From Prorocentrum cordatum (lineage: Eukaryota > Sar > Dinophyceae > Prorocentrales > Prorocentraceae), in contig CAUYUJ010008158.1 in the NCBI GenBank assembly GCA_963575745.1, positions 194,723 to 237,222 of the forward strand: a stretch of DNA of 42,500 nt, given 5' to 3'. Shown in pieces: positions 40,704 through 42,500 of this stretch; the first letter of the stretch is position 1, and the number at the start of each line of letters is the position of its first letter. The notes beneath the pieces are model-generated. The model did not search any database. It had not been told where the DNA came from and saw only the letters and a program-made list of their open reading frames with translations. Both the position numbers and the translations under genes were made by a program.

Positions 40704-41031
40704 ACGTTCCGTAGCGCGTCCCCTTGGCACGTCCCGCGGTGCGTCCCCATGGCACGTCCCCTGGCACGTCGCCTGGCGCCATCCCTTGGGACGTCTCGCG
40801 GCGCGTCCTCCTGGCATGTTCCCCTGTCCAATAGCTCTCGGGCAGCTACTATGTGTTCAGGCAGCTCGAGCTTAAGATCCAGATCTGTTCGGTCAGGACT
40901 CGGATGCAAAGGAGGACTCGATCCACGACGCTATAGAGCACAATCGCGCCATGGCACATCGCAATTCAGCACGGTGCAGCACAGCACAGCCCTCGGCAGG
41001 GTACATCAAGATCGATACCTTCAGCATTGCA
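40704..41031 (+). repeat. 438-bp tandem duplication, copy 2
   Basis: It matches copy 1 throughout with scattered substitutions and few indels, offset by about 438 bases. No coding frame is conserved between the two copies. Confidence 0.9.
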
Positions 41032-41149
41032 TTTGCCCGTCACCCAATCAGGTGTCTTTGAAAGCGCTGCCATGTGTTACAGTTCTATATTCCTTTCCGG
41101 GTTCGTGGGTCGATCATGTTGCATTCTTCGGGCCCCTTGTCGCTTGGCA

Positions 41150-41930
41150 GGGCCTGTTAGGAACCTCTTGGGGCGTCCAGGAGGCCTTCTTGAGCGGAAG
41201 GCTCGGATTTTCGGTTCGTGGGGTGGTCTTGGAAGCTTCTTGGGCCGTCTTGGAGCGTCGGAAAGGCAAAAAGGCGAGGAAGCCAAAAACCTTGAAAAAC
41301 CCAATGGAAATCAATGGTTTGGCGCTCTGAGGCTTCGTGGACTTTCATTGGGATCTCGTTGGATGCCTCTCGAGGGCTTCTTGGCGACTCTCGGGGGTCG
41401 TTGTCCAGCCTCTTGGGGTCTCTTTCGGGCCCCTTGTCGCCTTTTGGGGCCTCTTGGGGGCCTCTTGGAGCCTCCAGGAGGCCTCTTCGAGCGGAAGGCT
41501 CGGATTCTCGGCTCGTGGTTTCCATGTTGGGCCCCTCTTGGGGCCCTCTTGGGGTCCTCTTGGACCGTCTTGGGCGCCTCTTGGGCTGTCGTGGGGCCCT
41601 CTTGGGCGGTCTTGGGGCTCTCTTGGAGGCCTTTTGGGCCGTCTTAGGGTGGTCTTGGAGGCTTCTTGGGCCGTCTTGGAGCGTCGGAAACGCGAAACGG
41701 CGAGGAAGCCAAACACATAGAAAAACCCAATGGAAATTAATGATTTTAGCCTCTTGGGGCTCTCTTGGAAAGGGTCGGGGCTCTCTTGGGACGTCTTGGA
41801 AGCTTCTTGGGCCGTCTTGAGGCCGTGTTGGGCGTCTTGGGCCGACCGTTCGGTGATTCGGAACCCTCTTGGACCGTCTTGGATTCTTGTTGGGGCCCTC
41901 TCGGGGCGCTCCGGGGAGCGCGGAAGGCCG
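41150..41930 (+). repeat. degenerate 12-bp array, duplicated composite
   Basis: CTCTTGGGGCCT-type units are interrupted by two near-identical unique blocks. GAGCGGAAGGCTCGGATT appears near 41193 and 41500, and CGAGGAAGCCAAA with GAAAAACCCAATGGAAAT appears near 41275 and 41701. It has the same orientation as the arrays at 5.1-6.8 kb. Confidence 0.85.
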
Positions 41931-42500
41931 CACCCAGGAGGAAAACCATCTCTGACCTGAGTTTGCCGGGAGTGTCCCGGGACCTTGCCGGGGTACTTTT
42001 CGCCCGGGGCCCCCCAGGGGCCGCCCCGCGCGCGCGAACTAGAAATATTGTTAATTAGTTACCGGAGATCTTAGCACGCCTCTGGCCCGTTGGGCCGGCG
42101 AATTCGTGTTTGCGCGTATTTGCTTTCCTTGTCTTCCAGGGCAACCGTTTGCTGGGTTGTGCCTTGTGCCTGCCCGGCCGATCTGCGCCAGCGGCAGGTT
42201 TGCAAAAGCGTGTATGTGTGTGTGCGCACGACAAACGGGAAGGGCTTCATAGCGCCACCGAACGTAGTTGGTCGTGCAGTCACCTGCTTCCGTGTCCTGA
42301 TTATATTCAATATGGTCTTTCTCGACACTGTGCTTCTGACGAGTAGAATTCGCTGAGTTCGGTGCATTCGCGGCCGTAGCCGTGCGAGTCGGGTCGTTGT
42401 CCAGCGTCTCTGATCGTGGAATACTACCCAGACGTCGTGTGTGCGTGTGGGTGTTTGTGTGCTTGGGTATACCGGACCACCAAAAAACAAGCATAGTCCT
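41931..42500. other. unassigned sequence at the window end
   Basis: No gene, RNA or repeat is recognised. The frames present are short and lack motifs. Confidence 0.4.

Overview
The window looks like nuclear DNA of a dinoflagellate. The most direct sign is a 21-base copy of the dinoflagellate spliced leader at 13426-13446. Supporting signs are two decayed non-LTR retrotransposons of the kind common in dinoflagellate genomes, a decayed PIF1-like helicase, GC-rich sequence full of micro- and minisatellites, and very little intact coding sequence. I cannot name the species. No tRNA, rRNA or snRNA gene was recognised.

Layout. 0-5 kb: a GGA microsatellite, unassigned sequence and three short foldback elements. 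5.1-7.1 kb: a duplicated composite of degenerate 12-bp repeats (TTGGGGCC-like) and GTGCGCCAG-like repeats. 7-12.3 kb: largely unassigned, with one foldback element and a GGGTCGCGGG-rich composite repeat. 12.3-18.5 kb: a cysteine-rich open exon, then a retrotransposon that begins with the spliced leader, carries a broken ORF1 and a broken endonuclease/reverse transcriptase ORF2, and is followed by a long ATC microsatellite. 18.5-21.5 kb: minisatellites, an inverted-orientation 12-bp array and a CACGC array. 21.7-31.8 kb: a dense nest of short inverted-repeat elements, including one with Tc1/mariner-like TA borders and one nested inside another. 31.95-32.94 kb: the best candidate host gene, an NTF2-like protein with one GT-AG intron. 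34.2-35.4 kb: a PIF1-like helicase relic on the minus strand, abutting an 11-copy 100-bp satellite. 36.9-39.2 kb: a second retrotransposon relic followed by a CCT microsatellite. 39.7-41.9 kb: minisatellites, a 438-bp tandem duplication and another 12-bp array.

The window is mostly a mobile-element graveyard. The main story is retrotransposition of a trans-spliced transcript: the leader sits at the 5' end of a retrotransposon copy inside an ATC-rich target. Both retrotransposon copies end about 65 bases before a trinucleotide microsatellite. Motif positions and frames were read by eye; family names rest on motif recognition, not on database searches.
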